From Proteromonas lacertae (Eukaryota; Sar; Bigyra; Opalinata; Proteromonadidae): 45,824 nucleotides of DNA. Where the stretch lies: contig NGBS01000639.1 in the NCBI GenBank assembly GCA_002245135.1, forward strand, positions 1 through 45,824, in the 5' to 3' direction. A model generated the notes under the pieces. That model was not told the origin of the DNA. It saw only the letters and a program-made list of their open reading frames with translations, and made no database searches. The position numbers and the translations under genes are program-made. Numbering within the stretch: position 1 is the stretch's first letter; the number at the start of each line of letters is the position of its first letter. Below, in pieces: positions 22,532 to 34,573 of the stretch.

Positions 22532-25485
22532 TCATATTTTTACTTTATGAGTAAGATTTTGTCTAAATGTGACTTGTTTCATAATATTATTCACAATATC
22601 TATATTTCCTCTTACTACAGCACTTATAACATCAGAACAATCACAGTCAGAAAATATATAACTCATTTCAACATCTTTCTTTTCTGATTTTGTAAAACTG
22701 TTACACTTCTCAACTATCAGCTTTAAAATTTCTTGATAATTAACTAATAAGTGATGTAATGATGTAACATATTGTTGAGGAATATTCTTCTTTGTTCCTG
22801 GTTTTGATAGAGTTATAAATATTTCACTTGTTATAAAACTAATAACAGAAATGAAGAATTGCATTTGTTTTACCTTCTCTATATCTAATATAACATTTTC
22901 TTCATTCAATAACTCGTTTATTATCACTTTAAATTCATCAAAACTTTTGTTTAACTCATTAATAACATTCTCTACATTCTTATAATCCTTATTCAATACC
23001 GAAACAATCAAATCCATCAATTTCATAACTATAGCAATATTCACTTCATATTTATTACATTTCTCTCTATTTTCTTCATTGAATATATCATCCAATTGAA
23101 TTTTTATCTTTTTCAACTCATCTGCTGAACTTTCTATAATATAATGAAGTAATTTTGGAAATAAAATGTAAAATCTTTGAATAGGTAATTGCTCAACATA
23201 GTAAACATCATTAGTGTGATTTGTTTTAGTGTATATTTTATCCCATTGAATTAATGGATTATAATTGTTATGATTTTCATAAGAAGGTATTTCTGATTGG
23301 TTGAATAAATAATTATACTTCAAATCACCAATTAAACAGCTTTTAATTGCTGCATTAATATCATTTACTGAGGATGATCTCATATATAAAAATGACAAAA
23401 TATAATAATTATAACTCTTAACAAATGATATAGAATGAGTTAAACTGTTTTGAAACTCTAAGAATTCTGGTATTCTTGAATAAGTCCTGTTATCCATTGC
23501 TGTTAATATTGATTCAGTTATTTCTTTATCACTATATATATAGGAATTAATATAATTTATACGATTTTATATAGAATCTAACCATACTTTCAGACAGGTC
23601 TTCTAAATTGGAATAATTCATATGATATAAGTAATTATCTAATTCAATATAGTTCAATGTATCATATTGAATATTAGATATTCTCATCATTTCTATAACA
23701 AAATATAAAACATATATATATATATACTATAGTTAGATTGAGAATTAACTATGTTACCAATCTCATTATCAATTGATACACTTATAAATCTCAATTGATT
23801 ATCACCTTTATAATTCTTTAAACCTATGTTACATAACATACTACAATTGATTAAATAACAATATTTCTTGTCTTTTAATATTAATGATTTCTCTCTTAAT
23901 ACGAATATGATATATAACAATAAATTATTTATATATTGTTCATTAGCTACAGTATTGGCTAATTTAGTATTACTATCAATATATATATTGTATAAATGTT
24001 TTAAAAACATTTCTTCCTCATTTTCATCTTCTTTATTGAATGAATAACCACAGTATCTGATTATTTGAAGTAATAAGATAATATAACATATATTATTGAA
24101 CAAATCTTTACCTTTTACAATAACATCACCACCACCATTATTATTATTATAGTTTTTAACTATTTCTACATATTTTCCAAGTGTTTCCATTATAATATCT
24201 TCACTCAAATGTATCTTATTATCTTCATTCATATCGTTCATTATTAATAATGATAAATATGGTTTGATATCATGAAAACATCCACAATAGTGCTTATATT
24301 TTTCAATATGACTATTCAAACAGTCTAAATATACTTTTATATATTTACTATCATCAGTATGAAGGTATAATGTATAATAGAAATAAACAAACATCAAACT
24401 ACCATACCTGTTTTTATTGTCTCTCTTTTCAACGATTGTCTTTATTTCATTGATTTTTTCTTTCATTCTTTCAACACTTTCTAATTAATAATATAAATAT
24501 ATTATTATAATATATATATATACCATCGCTAATCTTATTATTGATTATAATAATATCAATATATTGTTTATATATATTCCAATCAATATCAATACAATTC
24601 TTTAATAACTTTTCATAGGTACTTTCACTATCGTGATATTTGTTACTCTTCAACTGATATTCGCCTAATAACTCATTGTAATATTGATAATTAAATGGAC
24701 GACTAATATTTTTCCACTATAAAACAATATAAATAAATATATATATACAAATGGTGGTTCTTTTTCTACAGATTTTTTGTCTTTTTCTTCATCTTCTCTT
24801 TCTTCTTCTTCTTTTACTGGATGTAATTTTAATAAATTAATTGACTCTTCATATTGTTTCTTCTTTTCATATAAAATACATATAAATCTCAACAATTCAC
24901 TATCACATTTATCATTTAATGTCTTTATTAATGTTTTCTCACATAAATCATACATTAAAATTGATCCTTTCATTGCTTGAAAATACATTGATATACCACA
25001 CCATTCAAGATACTTTATATCATTTGTAAGTTTATTTAACAATATGCAATGACTTTGGAGTTTTCGATAATCTTTCATAAATAAAAACACATCACAAAAT
25101 TGTATTTGAATATTTACTAGACTATCACTATTCACAATAGAATTCAATGCTTCTAGTTCTAGCTCATAATGGTTTTTGTTACGCAGTATTGGCTTTATAA
25201 TGCTGTAAATATATTCATCAACTGATTTATTATACTATTACATTACATATACATACTAGAATATACAATTAGTTGTTGCACTAACTTTAATGCATCTTCT
25301 CTTTCACCATTACGAAATAATGCATAAGTTTTCAACGCCTAGATTTAAATATACTATCATAATACCTTTACTGTTTCATCTCGACATACTTCTTTACGAC
25401 TACACTGTTTTATTGCTAAACTGAATTTACCATCGTCAATTGATTCATATATCGATTTCAATATTTCTGCACTTTTGTTACTCAT
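22532..25485 (-). CDS. NAA25: NatB auxiliary subunit NAA25 (Mdm20)
   Basis: A seven-exon gene of 911 residues with ATG at 25485. Introns are 25339-25365, 25203-25252, 24717-24748, 24481-24523, 23693-23727 and 23532-23562; the exons sum to 2736 nt, exactly in frame. NAA25 is the large helical-repeat partner of NAA20 in NatB, which acetylates N-termini starting Met-Asp, Met-Glu, Met-Asn or Met-Gln. The start (EILKSIYESIDDGKFSLAIK, then KALKTYALFRNGERED) and later landmarks (HDIKPYLSLL, QYDTLNYIELDNYLYHMNYS, YSRIPEFLEFQNSL) line up with animal NAA25 in order. Length is close to the human protein (about 970). A poly-Asn/Gly insert and acidic linkers are local additions. A fragment of exons 2-3 has been copied to 5663-6078. 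Confidence 0.85.
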
Positions 25486-25873
25486 GAGATTTTAGTGAAA
25501 ATTCAAAATTCTAATCTTCAAACAGGTTTGATTAAAGAAAAAAGAACATAAAAGAACTGATTGTTAATACCAAATAAGATTTGTTGTACAATTTAAATAT
25601 TCAATAAGCAAGTTCATTTAAACAATAAATTTTACAAATTATAATTTTCACTGATCTTACAATTATACATTCATATCTCCTCTCAATTTCATTCCATCAG
25701 GTAAAACTTTTCTACTTCCACCAAATAACAAACAACAAATCACTCATTACACATAATTCACATAAAATGAATTCATTTATAACATCAACAAAAACAAATA
25801 GAACTATTAAACAGAATTTAATATATCATTCATTCTACAATCAAAATTATGAACTACAACAGGTCTTTAATTC
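25486..25873. other. NAA25 upstream region
   Basis: AT-rich DNA with no gene seen. It presumably contains the NAA25 promoter. This stretch, with about the last 130 bp of NAA25's first exon, is absent from the related segment at 6.1 kb, where NAA25 sequence joins the shared cassette directly. Confidence 0.5.
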
Positions 25874-26288
25874 TAATTTCCTACATATTTATATAAAAAT
25901 TCATACAATTAACTTATTTAAACTACTTTCATCTTTGTTTATCTTTCATTCATCTTTTAAATCAAGAAAATTCATTTCGATTTTGATAATGTCATTTACA
26001 TGTATCATTTACATTTTCATTCTTTTCAAACTCATTTCATCATTATTTCTATTCTAATTTAGTTTTTAGTATATTTATAAGTATATCTACATATTGATAG
26101 GTAATATAAGAAAAATAATGATTGTTTAGTAAATATCGCAATTTGTTAGTAGATAAAATTATACAACAACTTAATTAAAATAGAGAATTTATAATTGAAT
26201 GAAAATTCAGAATATAAGATGATAGAAATGAAATACAAAATAATACATGAAAATACATAACAATACAGTATCAAAATTTGAAAAAGAA
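25874..26288 (+). promoter_or_regulatory. Shared upstream cassette, copy C
   Basis: Almost identical to 16632-17048, with only scattered differences by eye, and related to 6097-6511. It sits before the second pseudokinase-LRR gene. The landmark GTCATTTACATGTATCATTT is present unchanged. Confidence 0.7.
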
Positions 26289-28204
26289 ATGAATGAAATG
26301 AGAGAGAATATGAAAAAAAATGAACCGAATTTGGAAGTATCTACTATACTGTATTTGATTTATACATGTAGATAAGAAGAGAAGTGAAATTGCTGAAATG
26401 TAAGAGTGTTTATGAAGTGAAAGTGTTAAATGAAATGAAAATCATAAAAATATATGAATTGAAGAAGATTTCAAATAATAAATTGATGAAATATAAAGAG
26501 AATATGTTAATGATCGAAAATTTAAGTGATAAATATATGAAAAGTGAAATGAAAATGAGTGATGATAATAATTATGTAATGATTAATCGAAATAGATATG
26601 ATATTGATTTAAAATATCTGATATACAATAGTGAGAATGAAATATCCGTGAATGATGTGATATTATCAATATGTGAAACAATGAATATATTAAATGAGAA
26701 TGAAATATATAATATGAATTTGAAAAGTTCCAATATAATAAATAAAAATGGTTTAATGAAAATGTGTGATATTAGTTTAAATGAATTGAGAAATGAAGAT
26801 GAAAATATGATAGAAATGAGTAATATAGAATATATAAGTTATGAAGAGTTGAATGGATTAGAATATGATGAAGGAAGTGTGATTTGGTCAATTGGATGTA
26901 TATTATATGAAATGATTTGTAAGAAATTACCATTCAATGAAGATGATAATGTGAATAAAACAATGAAGAACATAATAGAATGTAAATGGAAAGTAAAAAT
27001 CTGTATAAATCCATTCTATTACAATATTCTATCCCAAATCTTCGTAAAAGAAAAATCAACTCGAATGAGTATAAAAGAATTGTATAAAGAAATGATTAAG
27101 ATGAATAAAAAGCTGAGAGATGAAGAAAATGATGTAATGATGTGTAAAGAACAAAAAGAAATGTTATTGAATATTGATTATTTACTAGAAATAACACCAT
27201 TTAATCTTCAATCAGAATATTATCTTCAATATAATAGATATGAAAGTATAAATAATATATTAAGGATAATCTTGATTATATTTAAATAGAAGTTAGAGAT
27301 TGTTTAATAGATTCTTACAACAATAAACCTAGTGATAGAATATTATCAATATTATTGATGATGAAATTATACAAAGATGATGAATCAATAAAAGACAGAT
27401 TGAAATTTCAAATTTGTCACAAATGCAAATATAGAATGTTTCGACGTTATTTAGATGAAATGATGTTTAATTTCAAAATTGAAAAAAATGAGGAAAGAAT
27501 TGTTGTTAATTCAAAATGTATATGTGTATGTGAAGAAGGAATTAATTATATATTCAGAATATTGAAGATAATCAATCCAACAAAACTTGATATTAGTATA
27601 ATATTTATATTTATTATTATATTTTTACATAGATTTTTATTGTCGAATCCAACATCAATCATTAATAGCATCATATTTATCTAATTTATCAAATCTACAA
27701 GAATTGGATTTATCTGATTGTAATATTTCTTTTGATTTTATTGAATCATTTGTTAAATCAATTCCATTGATGAAGCTGAAATATGTAGATCTTCAATGTA
27801 TTTATTGTTTATTTCTACATTTTATTGATATAGCTAATCCAATTGGGACAAAAGGATTCAAATTATTACTTCCATATTTGCATTTATTAATCAACAAAGA
27901 CAATATATTGTATCTTTGTAAAATGCGTTTAAATAATTCTTCAATTCTGTTGTTATTATCAGATTTATATAAATATCCAGATCTTGAAATAATAGATATA
28001 AAAGAAAATGATAATATAGATTTAAAATCATTACAAGCATTATTCTCTAAATTTCCAATTTCAAAAATAGAATTTGATTTGAATAAAAAAAGTGAACTAC
28101 TTATTGATAAAAACATAACAGAATTAATGAAACACGCAAGTTGTTTAATTATGAATAATAGTGAAATGGATGATGATTTTTTAAATTATTATTCAGTGCA
28201 TTGA
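26289..28204 (+). CDS. Pseudokinase-leucine-rich repeat protein 2, shortened
   Basis: A five-exon gene of 587 residues with introns at 26337-26371, 27246-27289, 27596-27632 and 27798-27833; the exons sum to 1764 nt in frame. Through the pseudokinase exon it is nearly identical to the gene at 17049. It shares the YNMNLKSSNIIN catalytic loop without the Asp, the CDIS in place of DFG, and WSIGCILYEMICKKLPF. After about 27430 the two diverge sharply, although the repeats keep their order (LQELDLSDCNIS, NPIGTKGFKLLLPYL). The protein stops after DDDFLNYYSVH, where gene 1 continues with two more exons of repeats. The break coincides with a 32-bp sequence also found in a NAA25 intron. It may still be expressed as a shorter protein. 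Confidence 0.8.
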
Positions 28205-28236
28205 TGTAAATATATTCATCAACTGATTTATTATAC
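28205..28236 (+). repeat. 32-bp sequence shared with a NAA25 intron
   Basis: The 32 bases starting TGTAAATATATTCATCAACT are identical to 25204-25235, inside the second NAA25 intron. Here they begin one base after the stop of the shortened LRR gene. Flanks differ on both sides. Confidence 0.8.
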
Positions 28237-28754
28237 AATTATGAAAATTTACTTCTCTACCTAATCATTTCTCACCTATCTTCATTCAAATTAATTTTCA
28301 CAATTTTTTGATAGTTTCATAATTCTGTAGAAATACGTTTACTTTAGTCATTATATGCTTCATTATAATTGCATTGCTGTTTTGACATTGTCACAATAAT
28401 AATATCCATCCTATTTCAAGTAAAAAACAATTAATTTTCAGAAACATAAAAGCTATTAAAAGCTATTAATATACATCAATATAGATATAAAAAAATGTAT
28501 AGAATACAGTTGAAAGATATCTCATTTATATGTTATCTAGTTGTCATAAAAAAAAGAAACGGATATTTCAAATGAACTTAATTAGTGACTTGATATATTT
28601 ATTTTAATCTAAGATTCACAATGTTTATATCCATTCTTTGTACATTCACTATTTCCTTCTATACATTTTCTTTAACATTTCGATTTCATTATTTTCACAA
28701 GAATAAGATTCTACATACATCGACTTGTTATTAAGATATCTTCATAAATTGGTT
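28237..28754. other. AT-rich DNA, nothing seen
   Basis: No open frame with recognisable content and no repeat with the rest of the window was noted. Confidence 0.5.
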
Positions 28755-29272
28755 AACAATTACAATCACCTTTTACTAAACCTTCACAACTACCTTGACT
28801 TCCACTTCCTCTACAACTCATTTCTTCTATTATACTTGTTCCATTTTGATAACATATTGTTCCATCTGCTAAAGGCATTCTTTTTCCATACTCCCCAAAC
28901 ACCTTGTAAGAAACCTTTACCACATTCACATTCACTTATACATTGGAGTGTTTGTATTAGGATTAGGATATAAACACATTCACCACTTATTCAACCACTA
29001 CATATACCTTCATCATATCCGTTACAACCACTATCAATTGTAATATTATATTCATCTACTCTTCCACATACTAGATTATTCTCGATATTTATATATCACC
29101 ATCTTCCTTCAATATATTCTTAATAACCATATCCACATCGACATCTATCAATATATCTTTGACTTCTTTCTGTACATACTCGAGGGATGATTCCCTAAAT
29201 CATCTTTAAATCACTTGGATCATTCTCTAATTCATGAGCTACTCTTTCCGTATCTATAAAAATTATCAAAAT
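28755..29272 (-). pseudogene. Decayed cysteine-rich repeat protein
   Basis: Read on the minus strand, several short pieces share regularly spaced cysteines: RVCTERSQRYIDRCRCGYGY, NLVCGRVDEYNITIDSGCNG, YDEGICSG, ISGECVYPNPNTNTP, SECECGKGFLQG and GTICYQNGTSIIEEMSCRGS. They lie in order but are broken by several stops and at least one frame change that no short intron explains. The cysteine spacing and Gly content suggest EGF- or thrombospondin-like repeats of a secreted or surface protein. No start is preserved. It was probably a host surface protein gene, now non-functional. Confidence 0.6.
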
Positions 29273-30119
29273 GAATTGATATATCAGACAAATTAAGTCA
29301 ATATATCAAGTCAAGTTACAATATAACACTATAAGAATTCTAATCTATGTGAGTAAAGCTAAGAAAATATCTCCTTATATGCAAATGACATTTCAAATTT
29401 ACACCATTACAAATTTATAAGTTTTTTTTTTGACTTTGAAACGTTTTTTCTCAATAACTAAAATAAATTGGACGATAAAAATTTGCCACTATATGAGTTA
29501 TGAGTTGGAATATATACTGGTGTAGTTAGTTTCAAAAATACGTGATTTTGGTCATTTCTTCTTTTTTAATTTTATATGTAAATTTTGATAACTCTAACCA
29601 AAATACATAACATGAAGAATTTTCTTTTAAATATTCTTTCTACGAGTTGCTAAAAATATATTTAAAGTGAGTAAAAGTAGGTAAAAATCCGAAAACCAAA
29701 CACCTAAAAAAAATTGTCAGAATCGAAAATCTCAAAATTCATATATTAATAGGAAGTCAAATAAATTAATATTAAGGAAACAGAATGTCTGGATATGCAG
29801 TTTACTTTTGGTATATATAGCTAAGTGTTATAAGAGAGGTAATTTAGATAGGTAATGTCAAAGTTGGTAATTTATATTTCATTTATAGAATGAATGCTAT
29901 TCTATTGCAATTATGATTATTACATAAAACACAAACAAAATTAATTAATTTATAATATAATTTCTTCACCATCATATATTACACATATTCTTTGTAATCC
30001 AACCTATATAAATATAAGATAAATAATTAATTATACTATTGCAAACATCTAATTCTAAAAAAAATTATAAAAAGAATAAAAATATACTTAAGGTTTTTCC
30101 ATCTACAACATAATAAAAC
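29273..30119. other. AT-rich DNA, nothing seen
   Basis: No protein-like frame was found on either strand, only short homopolymer and AT runs. Confidence 0.5.
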
Positions 30120-31480
30120 AAATAAAATATACATTCTACTCAACTGAATCTAGTTCATTTGTTAATAGCATCACGCCTTCATCTTCAATTAAAATACTAT
30201 TCAGTCGATAATCAATTGTAATATAAATATTATCACATATAAACATATACTTATGAATGAAGAACTTTTCAATACTCATCTTTTCTTCTTCTACTAATAC
30301 TATTGTAATTCATTTCACCTTTATGAACTAACATATCAATTTGAATATCTATTTCATTATAATTATTGAATATTATTAATATAAATATATATACTGTTAA
30401 TGAATAACTTGTAAAATAATATTTAATCCACTTGAAGATAATTCTATCTCTATTGAAGTAAATTAAATTATTATTATTATACTTGTAGATTCTATTAAAA
30501 TGTATTCTATTAAACTCCTCTTTATATGCGAATAATTCTATATATAATATATTTAATTTCTCTTACTAAACTACCTGTAAATGATATCTATAAATGATAC
30601 CTGTAAATAATACTTTCTTTTCTACTCTTTGTTTCAATAATTCTTCATAAGCAGCATCCTTTACTTCCATCACACCAAATTATATATCCAATCACTTCAT
30701 TTCAGTAACTTTGGATATACGGAATATTGATAACACTATAATTTACATTAATATATAAAATAATATTAATTATTAGTATTATACATTCTTTTATGAACTA
30801 ATATATTGGATAAATGATCAGTAAATTTCATTGTCTCACTGTGAACAACTGCTTTATACTGGAGCAGCAACTGGTGCACTACTACGAACTAATTCATTTT
30901 CTCCTTTCAATAAACGAGGTGAAATTGGTGACTTGATATAATGAAGTATTTAAATTCAAATTATTTAATTTTGTACTTCCATTAATATTACTATTACTTG
31001 GAGATTCTTTTAATGATTTTGTTTATATATTATTCACATTCTGTTTGTGTATCATCTAAATGGCTTATATATTATGAAATATAAATACTGTTGGAGGAGG
31101 AGTTGGATTATAAATATGTTCATTCTCTTTATTCTCAATCTCATCAATAGATTTTGTTATTGAATATTTACTCTTTCTTTTCTGTTTTTGTTGAGAAAGG
31201 AATCTTGCGCTTTTACTCTTGGTTTCAATAATTCTTCATCTTTTAATGTAAATGTATTCCTGAATCTGCAGTCTCATTTCCATCCAATTGAAGTTCTTTA
31301 AGATTTGGCACTGAAAATAAACGGCTAATATGTATTTCTACACTTTCATATGTTGATTATCTAAATGAATATAAAAATATTAAATTATACTTCTCAAATC
31401 TATCTTTTCTGTTTCTCTGAGTTTATTTAACCTTAATGAAGTGAAGGAGTTGCAAAAAAAGCAATACTGATATCTAAAAT
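30120..31480 (-). pseudogene. Decayed gene remnants including leucine-rich repeats
   Basis: Minus-strand pieces between GTAT...TAG intron-like spacers look like old exons. At about 31250-31450, KIDLRNNQ, YESVEIHISRLFSVPNLKEL and QLDGNETADSG align with the repeats of the LRR gene at 17049 (SVELLIKNLSSFKKLKHLEL, YGNEIGDEG), but in shifted frames. At about 30640-30670 a Met-started piece reads MEVKDAAYEELLKQRVEKKV. At 30130-30290 another reads FFIHKYMFICDNIYITIDYR. The phrase EELLK-RV recurs near 31220, hinting at an internal duplication. I could not build one continuous frame. It is probably one or two host genes in decay. Confidence 0.4.
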
Positions 31481-31755
31481 ATTCTTGTAATAACACATAT
31501 ACCATCAAACTAGCCCATATTCCTAAATCGAAGGTTATTCAATTACAATTTATAGAACTACCAAATACAAATCAATTCTATAAAAAAAGATTTAAAATAA
31601 GATTTGAAAGAAATGAAAGAAAGGAAAGAAAGGAAAGAGGAAATATTAATAATATAAATATACTGCTTGAACTGCATAAAATAACAATAAAAAAAAAATT
31701 AGATTCAAAATACGTTTATAGTTTGAGAATTTTATAGAATTTTCTAAAATCGAAA

Positions 31756-32010
31756 ATGAGTATTTTAGAAAATATCGTAGCAGCATATCCTCTTGCTGAA
31801 ACTGATTTGATTTTTTATAATAAAAATAATATATTATTCTATACCACAGTTAGTATAGGAATAGATTTCAAATCACATTTTAGAGCTACTATTAAATATG
31901 ATATTTCAACACCAATAAATCAAATAATCATTTCTTTGATGCACTACAGTGTATTCATAATAACCGAAAAATTAAAAATTATATCAACTGATGTGATAAA
32001 AAATTCATAA
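31756..32010 (+). CDS. Small hypothetical protein, 84 aa
   Basis: An ATG-started frame reads MSILENIVAAYPLAETDLIF and ends at 32010. Its composition is more protein-like than the surrounding AT-rich DNA (YDISTPINQIIISLMHYSVF). No family was recognised and no spliced continuation was found. It may be a first exon, a small gene or chance. Confidence 0.3.
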   Translation: MSILENIVAAYPLAETDLIFYNKNNILFYTTVSIGIDFKSHFRATIKYDISTPINQIIISLMHYSVFIITEKLKIISTDVIKNS

Positions 32011-32689
32011 TGATGATTCATATTCCAATTTTTTATTTCTTTTAAACTTTTGTAGTATACATAATTTTTATAAATTAATGGATATATACAACAAATATAT
32101 ATTAAAATATAAATACTTTAATATAAATATTAAAAATATAATACAAATAATATGTAACTATATATTATAAATAATATGTTTGATTTGTAGGTATTTTTGT
32201 TAGATATTCAACTATTTTATAATGTCTGAGGTAGTAATTTTATATAGATATTATAGATGAATATAAAGAAAGATTGCATATAATTGTAAATGTTAGTTGA
32301 AAATGTTAATTATTTTTATATTTTATGCATTAATGCACATTACTATGTAATTTTCGTAATATTAGTTGCATTATAAATCGGTTTTAAAGTTAATTCAAAA
32401 ATCATAAAATTTTATTTTTTGATGTTATATGCTTATATAAAACTTTAATAGTTTTCTATTATGTATATAAAATATAAACTTCTAATTCAAACTCAAACAT
32501 AACAAAAAAATGAAAAGAAGAAATGTTAAAAGCAAAGAACCGGACACCGATCTGAGCCTTGTATACTAATCCCTATATAACCTCAAGCCAAATTTCTTAT
32601 AGTGTATAATTATACAATTTATATTATGTTGTTTGTATGTAATATCTATATTACAACCTATATTATACGATCAGATATTACATATAACT
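32011..32689. other. AT-rich DNA, nothing seen
   Basis: No gene found. A short GC-richer patch at about 32538-32570 (ACCGGACACCGATCTGAGCC) stands out by base composition but has no recognisable identity. Confidence 0.45.
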
Positions 32690-33285
32690 TCAGATTGAAT
32701 ATTCTTTTATTTGATCAATGATAGAGAATATATACGATTCTAATAAGCGATTTAATAACCAACTCTCACTTCGAATTATCACATCTTTCATGTTTAATAT
32801 CTCGATCAAATTATTCATTTCTAATCTCAACAAATATTCATTGTTATATAAATATTTATATCCTCGCTTCTCTATTTCTTTCTCTAGCAAATCATGAATC
32901 TCTTTTGAATGTTCAGGGAATTTGTTTGAAATGTCTATAACTTTGATTAAGATATCATCATCAATATCTTCCATTATAAATCCAATACAATCATCCATGA
33001 ATTTTTTGTCAAAAAAATAAAGATTAAATATCAATATTTCCCACACAGTATCTTTACAGATTATCAATTCACCACCACTGTAGTATCTCTCCATCTCATA
33101 AAAAATAGTTTCGCTTATATCTTCAGGTAACTCCAAAACTCCAACAAACTCACGATCTAACAACAGTTTCTTTAGAGTTTCATTTCCATTCACTAAAATT
33201 GACTTGATTGATTTGATTATATTATCTCCACACCTCACTTCTATATCACCAAAACCACTTTCAACCAATTTTCGACATAATCTAT
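32690..33285 (-). pseudogene. Truncated inverted copy of BTB gene 3
   Basis: On the minus strand this encodes the BTB and first BACK part of the gene at 34574, identical as far as I compared (RLCRKLVESGFGDIEV, LVNGNETLKKLLLDREF, EMERYYSGG). It starts inside the first intron of the parent, so exon 1 and the promoter are missing. It leaves the parental sequence at about 32742, after which the frame runs only 17 codons to a stop. With no start exon or rest of the gene it is a dead fragment. Confidence 0.88.
32742..33285 (-). repeat. Inverted repeat, left arm (544 bp)
   Basis: This 544-bp arm matches the reverse complement of 34636-35179, with no difference noted in the parts compared base by base. 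The arms are separated by about 1350 bp. Both edges are sharp. Confidence 0.88.
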
Positions 33286-34180
33286 TATTATAACATCAAT
33301 TTTCTTGAAGATGACAAATGTATATATTTTTACTTCTTTTACTAATGAAATTTAATTATTATTCGTTTCAAATATTATCTGATATGAAAATTTTATAATA
33401 ACTTTAACAGCAGCTTATTTAAAAAAGAAATTAAAATGTAGGCTTTTGCGAGGCTTGAACTCATTTTTTCTTTTTTCACTACCTTAACATTAAAAATAGT
33501 GTATTCTATTCATATCTTATAATGTATTTTAGACTGTAGTAGTCACTGATACATCAAAATAGAAAATATACAAAAATTAGTTTAATATTGAGAATAATGA
33601 AGTTCATAAAAAAGTATATCACAGATGTAGGTCATATGACAAACTAACTATATATTTGTTAATAACTCTTTATAACTAAGATAAAAATGATATTAGTTTG
33701 TTTTAAAAGTAATTATATGATGAGAGAGGCTCAACGGCGCACAACAGCTCGTACAAGTATTATGAAATTTAGCAACATTTGATTGTAACAATCTGTAACG
33801 AATTTATTTTTATTATGAAACTAACTACACTACAGTAAAGTTAAACATATAATCGAGAAAAATCACTTTAAGTCAAAATATAAAACGTTTTATATTTTTC
33901 AATTATAATTCAGTAATAGAAAGGTCTACACTACAATGAGATACGTGATGTTAGATATTCGATGGAAAGTGGTGCAATGAGAAAACATCCTCACGAATTG
34001 CTGATGAATATAATGAAGATCATGAACAATATAGTAACATAGTAGAATATATGAGAAGTTGTGTAAATAGAAGATGTACAATTGTTTATTACAAAGAGAA
34101 ATTGCTACTACTACAGTTACAGCCAAATTCAAAAGTGTGTGATGCTGCTTCTGATTTTTTTAATTCTTCTCCTACACAAC
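33286..34180. other. Spacer of the inverted repeat, nothing seen
   Basis: AT-rich with no credible gene. A minus-strand open frame at 33926-34132 has no recognisable content. Confidence 0.45.
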
Positions 34181-34560
34181 AATAAGAATAAACTATTATA
34201 ATATGTAAATTGGCTTGATAATAATTCTTCGTGAATATACATACCAGGAACTTCACCACTTATTCGTCTGTTTTAATTCTTCTAAAAATAATATCACATT
34301 CTCATTATCAATAACTGCTTTTTGGAATGTTCTTTCAATTTATCACAAAACATTTTGAATGTAAATTCTCTTGTAGTGTATAGAATGTTGCTCTTTGCAT
34401 ATGTGATACTAAATTAACTAATGATAAGATTGAACCTGCTTTTTAACTCAATGTTCTATTTATCTTTGAGATTGATTCTATTACTTGAGGGAATAGTTTA
34501 ATATTCATCAGAAAAATGTATTATTGTCCTTATCACACTATCTGCAATAGAATAAAATCA
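34181..34560 (-). pseudogene. Possible decayed helical-repeat fragment
   Basis: Minus-strand pieces such as LFPQVIESISKINRTLS, KAGSILSLVNLVSHMQRATF and YTLQENLHSKCF have the pattern of helical repeats, possibly armadillo-like. They are interrupted by stops and frame changes, and no start or flanking exons were found. The identification is tentative. Confidence 0.3.
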
Positions 34561-34573
34561 TGTTTACATAAAG

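Noticed and set aside
23700-24530. TA-repeat runs as regulatory or microsatellite features
   Set aside because: The longest TA runs fall inside short introns and fit the general AT-rich intron text.
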